Origin: Xanthobacteraceae bacterium
GTDB taxonomy: Bacteria > Pseudomonadota > Alphaproteobacteria > Rhizobiales > Xanthobacteraceae
DNA length: 40,070 bases
Assembly: GCA_028282095.1 (NCBI GenBank)
Contig: JANQIP010000125.1
Span: 1-40,070 of the forward strand
Direction of reading: 5' to 3'
Below the pieces are notes generated by a model. That model did no database searches. It was not told the origin of the DNA and saw nothing but the letters and a program-made list of their open reading frames with translations. A program made the position numbers and the translations under genes. Shown piece after piece: positions 1-7,830 of the stretch; position 1 is the stretch's first letter, and each line of letters starts with the position of its first letter.

Positions 1-77
1 TGGCAGGAGTGGAGGGACTCGAACCCCCAACCCCCGGTTTTGGAGACCGGTGCTCTAGCCAGTTGAGCTACACTCCT
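1..77 (-). tRNA. tRNA-Trp (anticodon CCA)
   Basis: Read on the minus strand this folds as a full tRNA cloverleaf. A 7-bp acceptor stem starts AGGAGTG and the 3' CCA is encoded at positions 3-1. The anticodon stem is CCGGT/ACCGG around the loop CTCCAAA, so the anticodon is CCA and the tRNA reads UGG (tryptophan). The T arm has the usual GGTTCGAGTCC. The gene is intact, but its downstream context lies outside the window. Confidence 0.96.
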
Positions 78-753
78 AAAGCCGGTTGGGTCCCGACGCT
101 CGCATTATGACCGCTAGATGCATGATCGCGGGAGGCTTTGCAAGACCAGCCCCGAACCGCCGCGGGCTGGCGGGCAGCCTCTGTGTGCGGCAGAACGCAG
201 GCATCATCGCTTCCAGCCTCCACCATCTTCTTATGTAATGATCAACCGACCGGCTCTCTCGAGATCATGCCGCCCTTCGAGACACCCGGGTCTTCTGGAG
301 CGCGATCCCTCCGGACTGAACCCTGCGCGCTCCATGTCTCTTTGTTTTCGTGTCCCAAAAATCTGCCGATTATGTCTGCCGATCTTCTGGATCAGGCATC
401 GGTCGCATCCGCTGCGGCGAACCGGATCCTGCTTCGCCGAACGCTGCTCTTGGCCGACGTCTCTGTTGGAGGCTGAACGCGCTCGATTGGGTTCGCGCCG
501 CCGGATCGCTTGCCCGACCGGACCGGCGGAGCTATATGGCGTGAGCTCCGGCGAGCCCGAACGCGACGGCCGCAGACGAATCCGTCCTGACGGCTGGACC
601 CGACCTTGGATGCGGTCCGAGACCCGAGCCGCAAAGCCGGACCTCTTCGGCCGTTCCGGAGAATTTGGTTGTTTCGAGAAAAGCTTGACGAGCTGAGTTT
701 GGAAATTGTTCTGGCGGATTAGAAAATTTCAGGCAATTTCCTCAATGATTTCA
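78..753. other. intergenic region between two tRNA genes, no gene seen
   Basis: About 675 bp separate tRNA-Trp and tRNA-Gln. Open frames exist on both strands, but their predicted products are Arg/Pro/Ser-rich, show no domain, and have no good ribosome-binding site. They look like chance frames in GC-rich DNA. The last 60 bases before tRNA-Gln are AT-richer and may hold its promoter. Confidence 0.6.
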
Positions 754-827
754 TGGGGGATAGTTTAACGGTAGAACAGCGGACTCTGACTCCGTTAGTC
801 TAGGTTCGAATCCTAGTCCCCCAGCCA
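754..827 (+). tRNA. tRNA-Gln (anticodon CTG), integration target
   Basis: A complete tRNA: acceptor stem TGGGGGA pairs with TCCCCCA, discriminator G, and CCA encoded at 825-827. The anticodon loop CTCTGAC gives anticodon CTG, which reads CAG (glutamine). The 3' terminal bases from about 822 start a sequence that recurs at 18795, and the stop codon of the minus-strand recombinase lies inside this tRNA at 813-815. This marks the tRNA 3' end as the attachment site of the neighbouring mobile element. The tRNA itself remains intact. Confidence 0.95.
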
Positions 828-2363
828 ACCAGAATGATCGGCCAAATTTCTGCCCCGCCCGACCTCCGGCCGCGACGTGAACTTCGCCATTTCTGCAATA
901 AAACCAAACGGTTCGCGCAAGGTTGCGTTTAGCTTTCCATTCGCCCAGGTGGAGTTCGAAACAACGAAATTCAGGAGCCGTCGCTTCTCGGTCGGCGACT
1001 CGTTGTCGAAGAGACGCTGGGCGTTCCGCGCCATTTCAAGGATGTTGACGCCTTCTTCAAGGTAGTGCTGGTCAGCGGCTTGGTGGCGGTGAATATCCCG
1101 CAGGCACTTGTCCTGCTGCTTGCGCCAATCGATTGAGAGCCGCTCGAACATGCCGGGGTCTACCCTGCCATCAAGCTTGTCGACATACATCGCCTGAATA
1201 CGGGACTGGATACGGTCGTACTCGGCCTGTAGCCGCATGATCGCCTCGGCGTGCTCCTTGGCTTGGTCGACATGGCTCGATTTGAGGCCCTCGGAGACAA
1301 GCTGAAGGGCGGCTTCGCCAATATCGAGCTGGCTCAGCAACTGCGAGAACTTGTCCGACAGCACCTCTTCCCTGACATAGGGTTCCGGGCAGCGGCCCTT
1401 GTAACCGGTGCAATGGTAATAGATGTAGCGCCTCTTTTTTATCTCGCCGGTCAGGGCGCAGCCGCAATGACCGCAGCGCACGAGATTCGAGAAGGCAAAA
1501 TCGCTTCTCACGCGGCGTAGCTGCTTCTTGTGGCGTCCGTGAAGCGCATCCTGCACCCGCTCGAACAGGTCCATCGAGATGAGCGGCACGTGCCGCCCTT
1601 TATAGATGCGTCCCTTCCAGACGAATTCACCCGTGTAAGTACGGTTGTGCAGAATGGTGTGCACGGCGCTGATCGGAACCGGCGCGCCTGTGCGGCGATA
1701 CGCCAATCCGGCCTCGTGCGCGCGTTCCGCAACTTCCTCAAGCGAGAGGATGCCCGGCGCGTACCACTCGAATATCTTGGTGATGATCGGCACAACGTCG
1801 GGATCGGGAGCAATGATCCGCTTGCCATCAGGGCCCAGCACGTTCCGGTAGCCAAGGGGTGCCTTGGTCGGCCAGATGCCCTGCTCTGCCTTTTCCAGCT
1901 GGCCCTTGCGCGCCTCTTCCGAAAGATTGTCGATATAGTTCTTCGCCATCAGCACCTTGATGCCGTGAAAGAACTTCTCGGTTGACTTCGAATCTTCCGA
2001 GAGAATGACGCCTTCCTTCACGAGATGAATTTCGATCTGGAGTTCATCAAGCAGAACCCAGTCTTTCAGGTTGCGATAAAGCCGGTCGGTCTTCTCTACG
2101 AGAACAGTGCGGATTGCCGGGTGCTTCTTGATGTAGCTCACCATCTCGGTGAAGCTGGCCCTGCCGCCCGCCTTCGCGGTCTCGACATCGATGAACTCTT
2201 TTTCGATGATGAGTCCGTGGCCACTGGCATAGCCCTGCAACAGCTTCTGCTGCGCAGCGATTGAGAAGCCTTCCGCGTCCTGTTCCTTCGATGAAACGTG
2301 CGCGTAGGCAAGGGCTCTGCTCGTCTTCGGTGAATTGCCAACACTCTTGTCGTTCTTGCTCAT
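813..2363 (-). CDS. large serine recombinase (integrase) with an altered catalytic motif
   Basis: A 516-residue site-specific recombinase, probably responsible for integrating and excising the element. The N-terminal resolvase domain (about 16-150) has the family motifs: catalytic-Ser motif at 20-24 (YAHVS, Ser24), GR at 66-67 and DRLYR at 92-96. A recombinase domain follows at about 165-280, then a zinc ribbon with C296, C299, C317 and C324 and a C-terminal coiled coil. In active enzymes the catalytic-Ser motif reads YxRxS; here the Arg is His22, encoded CAC, one base from the Arg codon CGC. This may impair catalysis. The start at 2363 is chosen for the GGAAGAGG ribosome-binding site six bases upstream. 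The last codons and the TAG stop lie within tRNA-Gln. The function is clear from the domains; present activity is uncertain. Confidence 0.9.
   Translation of the reverse strand: MSKNDKSVGNSPKTSRALAYAHVSSKEQDAEGFSIAAQQKLLQGYASGHGLIIEKEFIDVETAKAGGRASFTEMVSYIKKHPAIRTVLVEKTDRLYRNLKDWVLLDELQIEIHLVKEGVILSEDSKSTEKFFHGIKVLMAKNYIDNLSEEARKGQLEKAEQGIWPTKAPLGYRNVLGPDGKRIIAPDPDVVPIITKIFEWYAPGILSLEEVAERAHEAGLAYRRTGAPVPISAVHTILHNRTYTGEFVWKGRIYKGRHVPLISMDLFERVQDALHGRHKKQLRRVRSDFAFSNLVRCGHCGCALTGEIKKRRYIYYHCTGYKGRCPEPYVREEVLSDKFSQLLSQLDIGEAALQLVSEGLKSSHVDQAKEHAEAIMRLQAEYDRIQSRIQAMYVDKLDGRVDPGMFERLSIDWRKQQDKCLRDIHRHQAADQHYLEEGVNILEMARNAQRLFDNESPTEKRRLLNFVVSNSTWANGKLNATLREPFGFIAEMAKFTSRPEVGRGRNLADHSGWLGD
822..1034. 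repeat. left copy of 213-bp direct repeat (attachment end plus recombinase 3' end)
   Basis: This stretch matches 18795-19007 over the same 213-bp length with scattered substitutions. It starts inside the tRNA-Gln 3' end and covers the C-terminal coding part of the recombinase. Similarity stops abruptly at both ends: on the left at the CAGCCA core and on the right after GCGCCAT. Confidence 0.85.
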
Positions 2364-2429
2364 TTTCGGCCTCTTCCGGTGATCACCGATTGAATCAGGC
2401 TCCCCGAATGAGCGCAAATTCTTTTTGCA

Positions 2430-2732
2430 TCAGTTGCGATTGTCCCTTTCAGAACTGGGGTTTTTGGTTGGCCTTCCCCGCTTGCGGGCCTGCGGCTTCT
2501 GTTGCAGTGGCGGTATTCCACGCCTGGTCCGCTCGCGCTCGGCAATGGTCCACTCGCGCAGAACGGTGAAGAAGCCAAGGAGATTGTGCGCCATCTCTCT
2601 GGCATCCTCGCGGCTAAGCGTCCGCGCGGCGTAAGGCTGCCAGAATTGGCGTGTCGTTTCGAGGTAATCCCGCGAACTACCTTCAACAGCAGAGGCAGCC
2701 TCTTCTTGTGCTTTTTGCGTACGTGCGGGCAT
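2430..2732 (-). CDS. small conserved-looking protein upstream of the recombinase, function unknown
   Basis: About 100 residues, ending 66 bp before the recombinase start on the same strand, so probably co-transcribed with it. The middle is a helical, aromatic-rich stretch around RQFWQPYAARTL followed by a region with AHNLLGFFTVL. The C-terminal third is strongly basic and Pro-rich (Lys/Arg-rich, RKRGRPTKN). I do not recognise a domain. The basic tail would fit DNA binding or a recombinase accessory role, but that is inference. The start at 2732 is favoured by AAGGGGAG upstream; an in-frame extension to 2918 is open but has unlikely composition. Confidence 0.5.
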   Translation of the reverse strand: MPARTQKAQEEAASAVEGSSRDYLETTRQFWQPYAARTLSREDAREMAHNLLGFFTVLREWTIAERERTRRGIPPLQQKPQARKRGRPTKNPSSERDNRN

Positions 2733-2931
2733 AGGGGCGCTTTCTCCCCTTTGCACGTAAGGCCCACCGCAATTAGCAACAATAACCCTATTATCGCAGG
2801 GCACGTTGGTTTGCGAATGTTTCCTTTGAATTCCGCCGCCGGCGAGAATTGGTAATTCTTCTTCTTGCACTTCGGAAGTCAGCTTTCCGGGTTGCGTCAG
2901 CAACCCGATGGCAGGCATTTTCCGGGGGGAA

Positions 2932-3018
2932 GGCTGTCAAGGCCGGAAACGCCGGTCCTGGTGTCAACGGCGTGAAGCGACAAAGCTCGCGTTTCCGCTC
3001 GCCTTGGCCTTGACAGCC
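2932..3018. repeat. long interrupted palindrome
   Basis: GGCTGTCAAGGCC at 2932-2944 is matched exactly by its reverse complement at 3006-3018. Nested inside, GGAAACG at 2945-2951 pairs with CGTTTCC at 2990-2996. The RNA or single-stranded DNA could fold into a two-part stem with a loop of about 38 bases. There is no T-run, so it is not a standard terminator. It lies about 200 bp upstream of the small gene before the recombinase. Confidence 0.6.
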
Positions 3019-3453
3019 GCGGGGGGGGGTGTCCACCCGATAACGAAAACGACCGCCGCAGGCGGACTATACGGCCTTCATCACATGGCTGCTTCTTGAT
3101 GGCGACCTTTGCAAAAGGTGTCAGCCGCCAACCAACAATTACATTCCGTTGCATATGGACTCTCCAGGCTTTGCTCGCTGGAGAACCGATACGCTTTTGT
3201 TGGAATTTCAACAATGCAGATCGTTTATTCAAATAAGTTTTTCGGGCGAAGAATTCTCTCATCTGGTCCGGCAGGCTGAAACCAAATTGCTCATTTTGTT
3301 ACACGCAATTCTTCCTTCCACTTCTGCCTCTTAGGTCCAGCGAAAGTATACTTAACGTACTTTTCGTGCGTCTCCGAGCGTTCAATACCATGAATTCGCG
3401 CCGGTTGAAACAATATGAGCAATAATGTTGTATCACGCAAGTATTAATCCCCG

Positions 3454-3459
3454 TATAAT
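3454..3459 (+). promoter_or_regulatory. possible -10 box upstream of the 3541 gene
   Basis: A perfect TATAAT lies in AT-rich DNA about 80 bp before the start at 3541. The best -35-like hexamer, TTGTAT at 3428, is 20 bp away, longer than ideal. Plausible promoter, weakly supported. Confidence 0.25.
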
Positions 3460-3540
3460 CATGGTATAAGAAAGCAGTTCATTCGTTGATTTCTTTACCG
3501 CCCCACGCGGGCCCCGATTTCTCTTCAATGGAGGAATCCC

Positions 3541-4051
3541 ATGTTGACGCAGACATCCCGCAAAACAGCTTTTGCCTTGACCGTTGTCGCCGCAGTCAGA
3601 ACGCCGCGTCGCTCACGTCATCCCTTGCGAATGCCGCCGACGCCAATGGTTTTCCCGCCTGCGCGAAACTTACTGGAACCGCCAAGGCCTTGTGCGCAGT
3701 CAATGAACTTGACAAACGAATTGCCGCAGAAAAGAAAAAAGGGCCGTCGCCATACGCGCCGGCGAGAAAGCGGAGCGCGGTATTGAGGCTGCCAACCGCG
3801 AGGCCGCCGCCGCGCGCCGCGAAGCTGCTGCCGCCCGCCGCGAGGCTACTGCTTCGCGCAAGAGATACGAGGCTGTTAAAAATATTAATGCTTGTTGGGA
3901 ATATCTTATTGATGGTGTGAAGTCAGGTCTGTTTAGAAAACAGGATGTCTATGACTCGGCTGGCGGAAAAGGTGAACTAAGACAGGGCAACATGCCCTGC
4001 GTCGTCGCCAAAAAATTCGGTTTTGGCGAGAAAGCACAGGCCCAGCCCTAG
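3541..4051 (+). pseudogene. secreted Ala/Arg-rich protein gene broken by two frameshifts
   Basis: A good ribosome-binding site (GGAGG) precedes the ATG at 3541, and the first 19 residues form a signal peptide (MLTQTSRKTAFALTVVAAV). Coding then continues in a second frame (SLANAADANGFPACAKLTG, LCAVNELDKRIAAEKKK) and from about 3748 in a third frame (AIRAGEKAERGIEAANRE, an Ala/Arg coiled-coil repeat, then NINACWEYLIDGVKSGLF) to TAG at 4051. Restored, it would be an exported protein of about 170 residues with a helical repeat and two Cys-containing ends. Both shifts are -1, consistent with loss of one base each, and the second sits at a run of six A. Either a decayed gene or sequencing errors. 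The function is unknown. Confidence 0.65.
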
Positions 4052-4060
4052 GTAATCTGT

Positions 4061-5425
4061 TTATCCCAGTTTGGGCGCATCGTGCTTCACGAGAGCAGCC
4101 TGACGGGTTCCCGGCTTTTTGGGTTCCTCTGTTGTTGGATTCGAACCATCGGGCTTTCCGGCAGCTTCTTTCGCTTTGTCTGTAGATGAAGCAACTCTCG
4201 GTTTGTCTGGCCCCTTGCCAGCGGCCTTGGTACCTTGTAGCGATCCACCGGGGACTTCAGGCTTGGCATTATCAAAAAAATCTGCGTTCACATCTTTCAA
4301 TGCAATCTGCCGATCTTCTTTCTTCTTCTCATCTCTCGCCACACGCCTCTCACCCTCCGCCACCTGCTGCTCGTTCTTCGCGCCTTTTTGTGCCGCCCTT
4401 TCGGCGCTTTGTTTCCCGGCTGTTTCCTCCTGCGCCTCGGCTGTCGCCTTCTTTCTCTTGTCGTATTCTTCCGCTCTTAATTTCAGCTGTCTCTTGAGTT
4501 CGTCGCCCTTTTGTCTCTTGTGAGGGTGCTTCCTGACCATATCATCAATGGTTTTTGCGGCGTTTGCCTTGTGCCCTTCGTTGTCGGGTTGCTCCATGCG
4601 CGGGATGATGGCTCTGTTCAACTTATTCTTTTCCGAGGGCGACAGGCCACGATAGAAGTCGCTTATTGTGTTACTGAGCTTGTTCGCATCGACTTTTTCC
4701 TTCTTCGCAAACTAGGCCAAGGTCACGACATCCTTCGGGGCAAAGGCCGCGCCATTCGTCAATCGGTCATAGCTTTCCTTCTTCAATTGCACATCGGCCA
4801 GGGCCTTCACGGCCTGCGGCCCCATGTGCAGGATTTTGGGAACGTCCGTTGCCCAGTTCAAGCCGTGCCGAATGGCGAAGGTGCGCATGTAGATCATGCC
4901 CCGCGCGGTCGTCCACTGATTGGGGCTGCCTGGATAAACGGCGCTTTCCACGCGATCGAAGCGCGCGCCGGAAGCGGGGCCGGAGTCTCGTTGTCCGTTC
5001 GCTCTGTGGCCGGGGTGTAAACCGAGGTCAGGGAGATTCAGCGCCGCGTGAATTCGCGCGATGTCGTCCGGCGAAGGGGCGTTGCCCTCGCGGGCGGCCG
5101 CGCGCTGCTCGTCGCTCAGGGCACCCATCGCCATGTTCACGCCCGCCACGGCGTTGGCGGCAAGCTCGCCGCTTCCCGGACCCATGGCGGCTATCTGGCC
5201 CGGCGGAATGCCGAGCGTCCGCCGCCGGACATAGTCCGCCACCATGTTGACAAGCGCGGGCGACGGATTGGGGATTCCTGCCGCCACGAAAGCCAGCTTC
5301 GCCGATTGCGACGCCTTCAGGGTACGAACGGCGGTTTCGCTTTCGGGCATCGTATCGGTGGTTTGCGCGGCGCTTTCCGGAAACATACGGCCGGGGCCGG
5401 GTGAGCGGGAATCGAAGGGGCTCAT
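4061..5425 (-). pseudogene. element accessory gene interrupted by an in-frame amber codon
   Basis: Two adjacent open stretches, 5425-4712 and 4711-4061, are in the same frame and separated only by TAG at 4714-4712. Reading through gives about 454 residues. The N-terminal half contains a helical Ala/Gly-rich region (PGQIAAMGPGSGELAANA) and a segment with NQWTTARGMIYMRTFAIRHG. After the stop the sequence continues naturally (FAKKEKVDANKLSNTISDFY) into a long Lys/Glu/Ala coiled coil and a low-complexity Pro/Lys tail. The start ATG overlaps the stop of the upstream MORN-like gene (ATGA), so the two form an operon. No known domain is recognised. It could be a nonsense pseudogene, two separate proteins, or a readthrough product. 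Confidence 0.65.
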
Positions 5426-6975
5426 TCGCACGACGCCTCCTCCGCTGCTGCATCGGATGGCGGCGGCCCGGCCAGTTCTCCGGCACGGTAGAACTCGGCG
5501 ATGGAGATTGAGCCGTCCTCGTCCCGGATCGTGATCGCGGGGCCTTCGGCGGGATCGCGGTCGAGCACGCCGTTGCGAAACCATGATTCGGAAAGCAGCG
5601 TCCCTTCGTCATTGCGGATAATCGTGGCGGGGCCGTCTTGCCTGTGGGGCTCGCCATGCCGGTAGTACCCCTCTTCAACGGTTCTGCCGGTGCGCAGGCT
5701 CGTGCCGATCCAGGCCGGGCCTTCCGCCTCTTCACGATGAAGTAGACCGTCCACAACGTACTCCAACCGCTCGTGCCCTTCTTCAGCAAAGAGCGTTCGA
5801 CAGGCCGGGCCCAGCTTCGGGTCGCGGTGCAACCTGCCACGCTCGAAATACCCCTCGAAGAGGCAGTCGCCCGCGGCGTTGAACTCAAGCAGGGCCGGGC
5901 CTTCCTCCTCTTCACGATGAAGTAGACCATCCACAAAATACTCGAACCGCTCCCGTCCTTCTTCAGCGACGAGCGTTCGACAGGCCGGGCCCAGCTTCGG
6001 GTCGCGGTGCCGCTTGCCGTTCACAAGGTACGCTTCACGGATGATCCGGCCCGTGGGCCCGGTATGCAGCAAAGCGGGTCCCTCGTCCGAAGGCCTGTGG
6101 CAGACATCGTGCACGATGTACTCTTCCCGCACGGCCCCGTCCGGCCACCTTATGATAATCGCCGGGCCGTCGCGCCAATCCCGGTGCGGAACGCCACGCA
6201 CAACATATTCGGTTGTTTCAAAGGCGGGATTTATATCGTGAAGGCTGGGTCCGAGAGCCGGATCGCGATGGAATTGTCCGTCCTCGACATAGGCCTCGAA
6301 AACCACGCGACCCTCCGCGTCGTATTCAATGCAGGCGGGTCCGTCGGAAGACGGCCGGTGCAGGATGCCCTCCCGGAGATACATCACGCGAAGTGGCCGT
6401 CCGGCTGGCCCCGTGATCGTGACCGCCGGCCCTTCCGCCGGGTCACGATGCAGGAGCGTGCCCCTATGATGGATCGTGTTCGTCCCGCCGTTTAACGTTT
6501 TCTGGACGTAAATCCCGCGGGGCGGGTCTTGCGCCGCATTCCTTGCAATTCTCTCGACCTCCCACGCGCCATGGAGTTTGAGCGGTTTCTTTCCTTCCCT
6601 TTTCGCCGCGACGGAGGTGATGGCGTCGTTGATGAGGTCGACCAAGTCGAGCGGCTGACCCAACCGGAGCTTGCGGGAGATGGCCTCGCCATATGCGTCG
6701 ACCTCTTCAAAGAGGCGGCCGATCTCCTGCGCCGCGCGCGCAATCGCTTGTGGATGGCCTTCGCGCAGAAGAGTGATTTCGTGAAGCTCAAGGCGGCCCA
6801 GAGCCTCGTGGACAACCGTCTCGCAAGCTTTCCTTTCGAATGGCGTCCGCCGGAACGCGGCAATGTTGCGCACCAGCCCCGCGAGGCTTTCGCGGATGAC
6901 GTCGGTAGGCTCCGGCACGGTGCGATCAGCCCTCAGCATGGCGGCTCCGGGTCCGGCTTCTTTTCCCGCGCGCAT
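5422..6975 (-). CDS. MORN-like repeat protein
   Basis: A 517-residue protein. Residues 1-170 are a helical domain without recognised motifs. From about 171 to 500 there are about eleven repeats of roughly 30 residues built on the pattern xxHRDPxxGPA, a few variable residues, Gly, then E-Y/F-x-x-x-G. This resembles the MORN/YwqK-like repeats of bacterial proteins often annotated as antitoxin-like or surface-associated. Two repeats form a 180-bp unit that is nearly identical at DNA level at about 5711-5830 and 5891-6010, a recent internal duplication. It overlaps the next gene by ATGA. The start at 6975 is the longest; ATG at 6939 has a better GGAG site and is a real alternative. The role in the element is unknown; peptide binding or scaffolding is only a guess. 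Confidence 0.75.
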   Translation of the reverse strand: MRAGKEAGPGAAMLRADRTVPEPTDVIRESLAGLVRNIAAFRRTPFERKACETVVHEALGRLELHEITLLREGHPQAIARAAQEIGRLFEEVDAYGEAISRKLRLGQPLDLVDLINDAITSVAAKREGKKPLKLHGAWEVERIARNAAQDPPRGIYVQKTLNGGTNTIHHRGTLLHRDPAEGPAVTITGPAGRPLRVMYLREGILHRPSSDGPACIEYDAEGRVVFEAYVEDGQFHRDPALGPSLHDINPAFETTEYVVRGVPHRDWRDGPAIIIRWPDGAVREEYIVHDVCHRPSDEGPALLHTGPTGRIIREAYLVNGKRHRDPKLGPACRTLVAEEGRERFEYFVDGLLHREEEEGPALLEFNAAGDCLFEGYFERGRLHRDPKLGPACRTLFAEEGHERLEYVVDGLLHREEAEGPAWIGTSLRTGRTVEEGYYRHGEPHRQDGPATIIRNDEGTLLSESWFRNGVLDRDPAEGPAITIRDEDGSISIAEFYRAGELAGPPPSDAAAEEASCE

Positions 6976-7025
6976 GAAGAAAATTCGTTCGCCGTCAAAA
7001 TCATCGTCAAGCGGCTTAACAAGTT

Positions 7026-7045
7026 AATTTGTTGATCCACAAATT
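7026..7045. promoter_or_regulatory. inverted repeat upstream of the MORN-like operon
   Basis: AATTTGT, six bases, ACAAATT: a perfect 7-bp inverted repeat in an AT-rich patch about 50 bp before the start of the minus-strand gene at 6975. The position and size suit an operator for a dimeric regulator, but no regulator is linked to it. Confidence 0.35.
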
Positions 7046-7205
7046 TCCACAAACCCTTGAAAATACGTCCCATGGTAACAGATCGCGGTTAAGGCGGACT
7101 GAATTACTTTCGGCATTAACACGGTTTAACCACGCCAAGGCGAAAACCCTTTATGTTCGGCGAATGGCTGCGCCTGTTGCGTCTCGCCTCCGCTCGTTCC
7201 GGCGA

Positions 7206-7361
7206 GTTTCCAGATTCTTCCGAACTGTCGGGCGCGGTTTTCCGGGTTCTTCCGGCGTCTTCGGTCATGGAAACGTCGCTTGCTCCCTGCGTATCAGGCG
7301 GCAATCCGTCTGATTTTTCGGACTTTTCCGAGTCGGTAGGAACTGTTTTCCGAACTTTTCC
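7206..7361. repeat. cluster of four degenerate 17-bp motifs
   Basis: Four related blocks occur at 7206-7222, 7236-7253, 7313-7330 and 7345-7361. On the minus strand each reads roughly GGAARAR, two or three bases, then CSGAAAA. They lie in the gap between the gene ending at 7410 and the operon starting at 6975, where I see no convincing gene. They could be binding sites or iteron-like repeats, or the worn remains of a repetitive coding stretch. Confidence 0.4.
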
Positions 7362-7409
7362 AGTCGCCCCGGTCCCCAAGAGCCAGTGGCGGAAGTTCCA
7401 TGGCCTCGA

Positions 7410-7694
7410 TTAGCGGGGATGCGCGCCATGATGCCGTTTGTGGACTGTCCGTTGCGGCCTGGCCGGCGAAACGGGCCTCGGCGCTCCAACCGATGCCTGG
7501 TAGTGCCGCTGCCAACTCCTGGCCCGCACCTTCGCCATGGCCTGCCTCTGCTGGGCGCGGATCGAGGCGCGAAGGGAAGCAAGGGCGTCGTCCCGCTCCT
7601 GCCGGAGGGCGGCGAGCGCCACGGTCTGGTCCCCGCGCCGGCACAGGGCGAGAGCCGCGATGCGGGAGCCGTAATGCATGAGAAGCTGCGTCAA
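7410..7694 (-). CDS. small helical protein downstream of the relaxase, function unknown
   Basis: About 94 residues from a possible TTG start at 7694. The sequence is helical and Arg/Ala/Gln-rich (for example LRQERDDALASLRASIRAQ), ending in a basic tail. Coding-like sequence in the same frame extends upstream towards the relaxase stop at 7831 (AVECARIAAAYHAILSAAL), but no ATG, GTG or TTG is available there. The true start may therefore be unusual, or the gene may have lost its start. Position and strand suggest it belongs to the mobilization operon. No family recognised. Confidence 0.4.
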   Translation of the reverse strand: MTQLLMHYGSRIAALALCRRGDQTVALAALRQERDDALASLRASIRAQQRQAMAKVRARSWQRHYQASVGAPRPVSPARPQRTVHKRHHGAHPR

Positions 7695-7830
7695 TGCGGC
7701 GGAGAGGATGGCATGGTAGGCAGCAGCGATGCGGGCGCATTCGACGGCAACACCGTCGCTCAAACGGCGGCTTGGCGTGCGGGGCTTTGCACTCCCGGAT
7801 TTGACGCTGCCCCTTGCTCCAAACCCGCGC

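Larger units (their letters stand above)
2733..3540. other. non-coding region with inverted repeats
   Basis: About 800 bp without a convincing gene. It contains a 7-bp hairpin at 2889-2906 (GGGTTGC, 4-base loop, GCAACCC), a long interrupted palindrome at 2932-3018, and a short hairpin at 3052-3064 (CCGCC/GGCGG). The part after about 3300 is AT-rich and probably carries the promoter for the gene at 3541. An origin of transfer or recombinase control region could lie here, but nothing proves it. Confidence 0.5.

Noticed and set aside
118..696. 192-codon open frame between the two tRNA genes
   Set aside because: Product is Arg/Pro/Ser-rich with no domain, no ribosome-binding site and equally long frames on the other strand; chance frame in GC-rich DNA.
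3730..3750. Programmed -1 frameshift at the A-rich run
   Set aside because: The six A are phased AAA AAA G, not A AAA AAG, and a second unrelated shift upstream also breaks the gene, so decay or sequence error is simpler.
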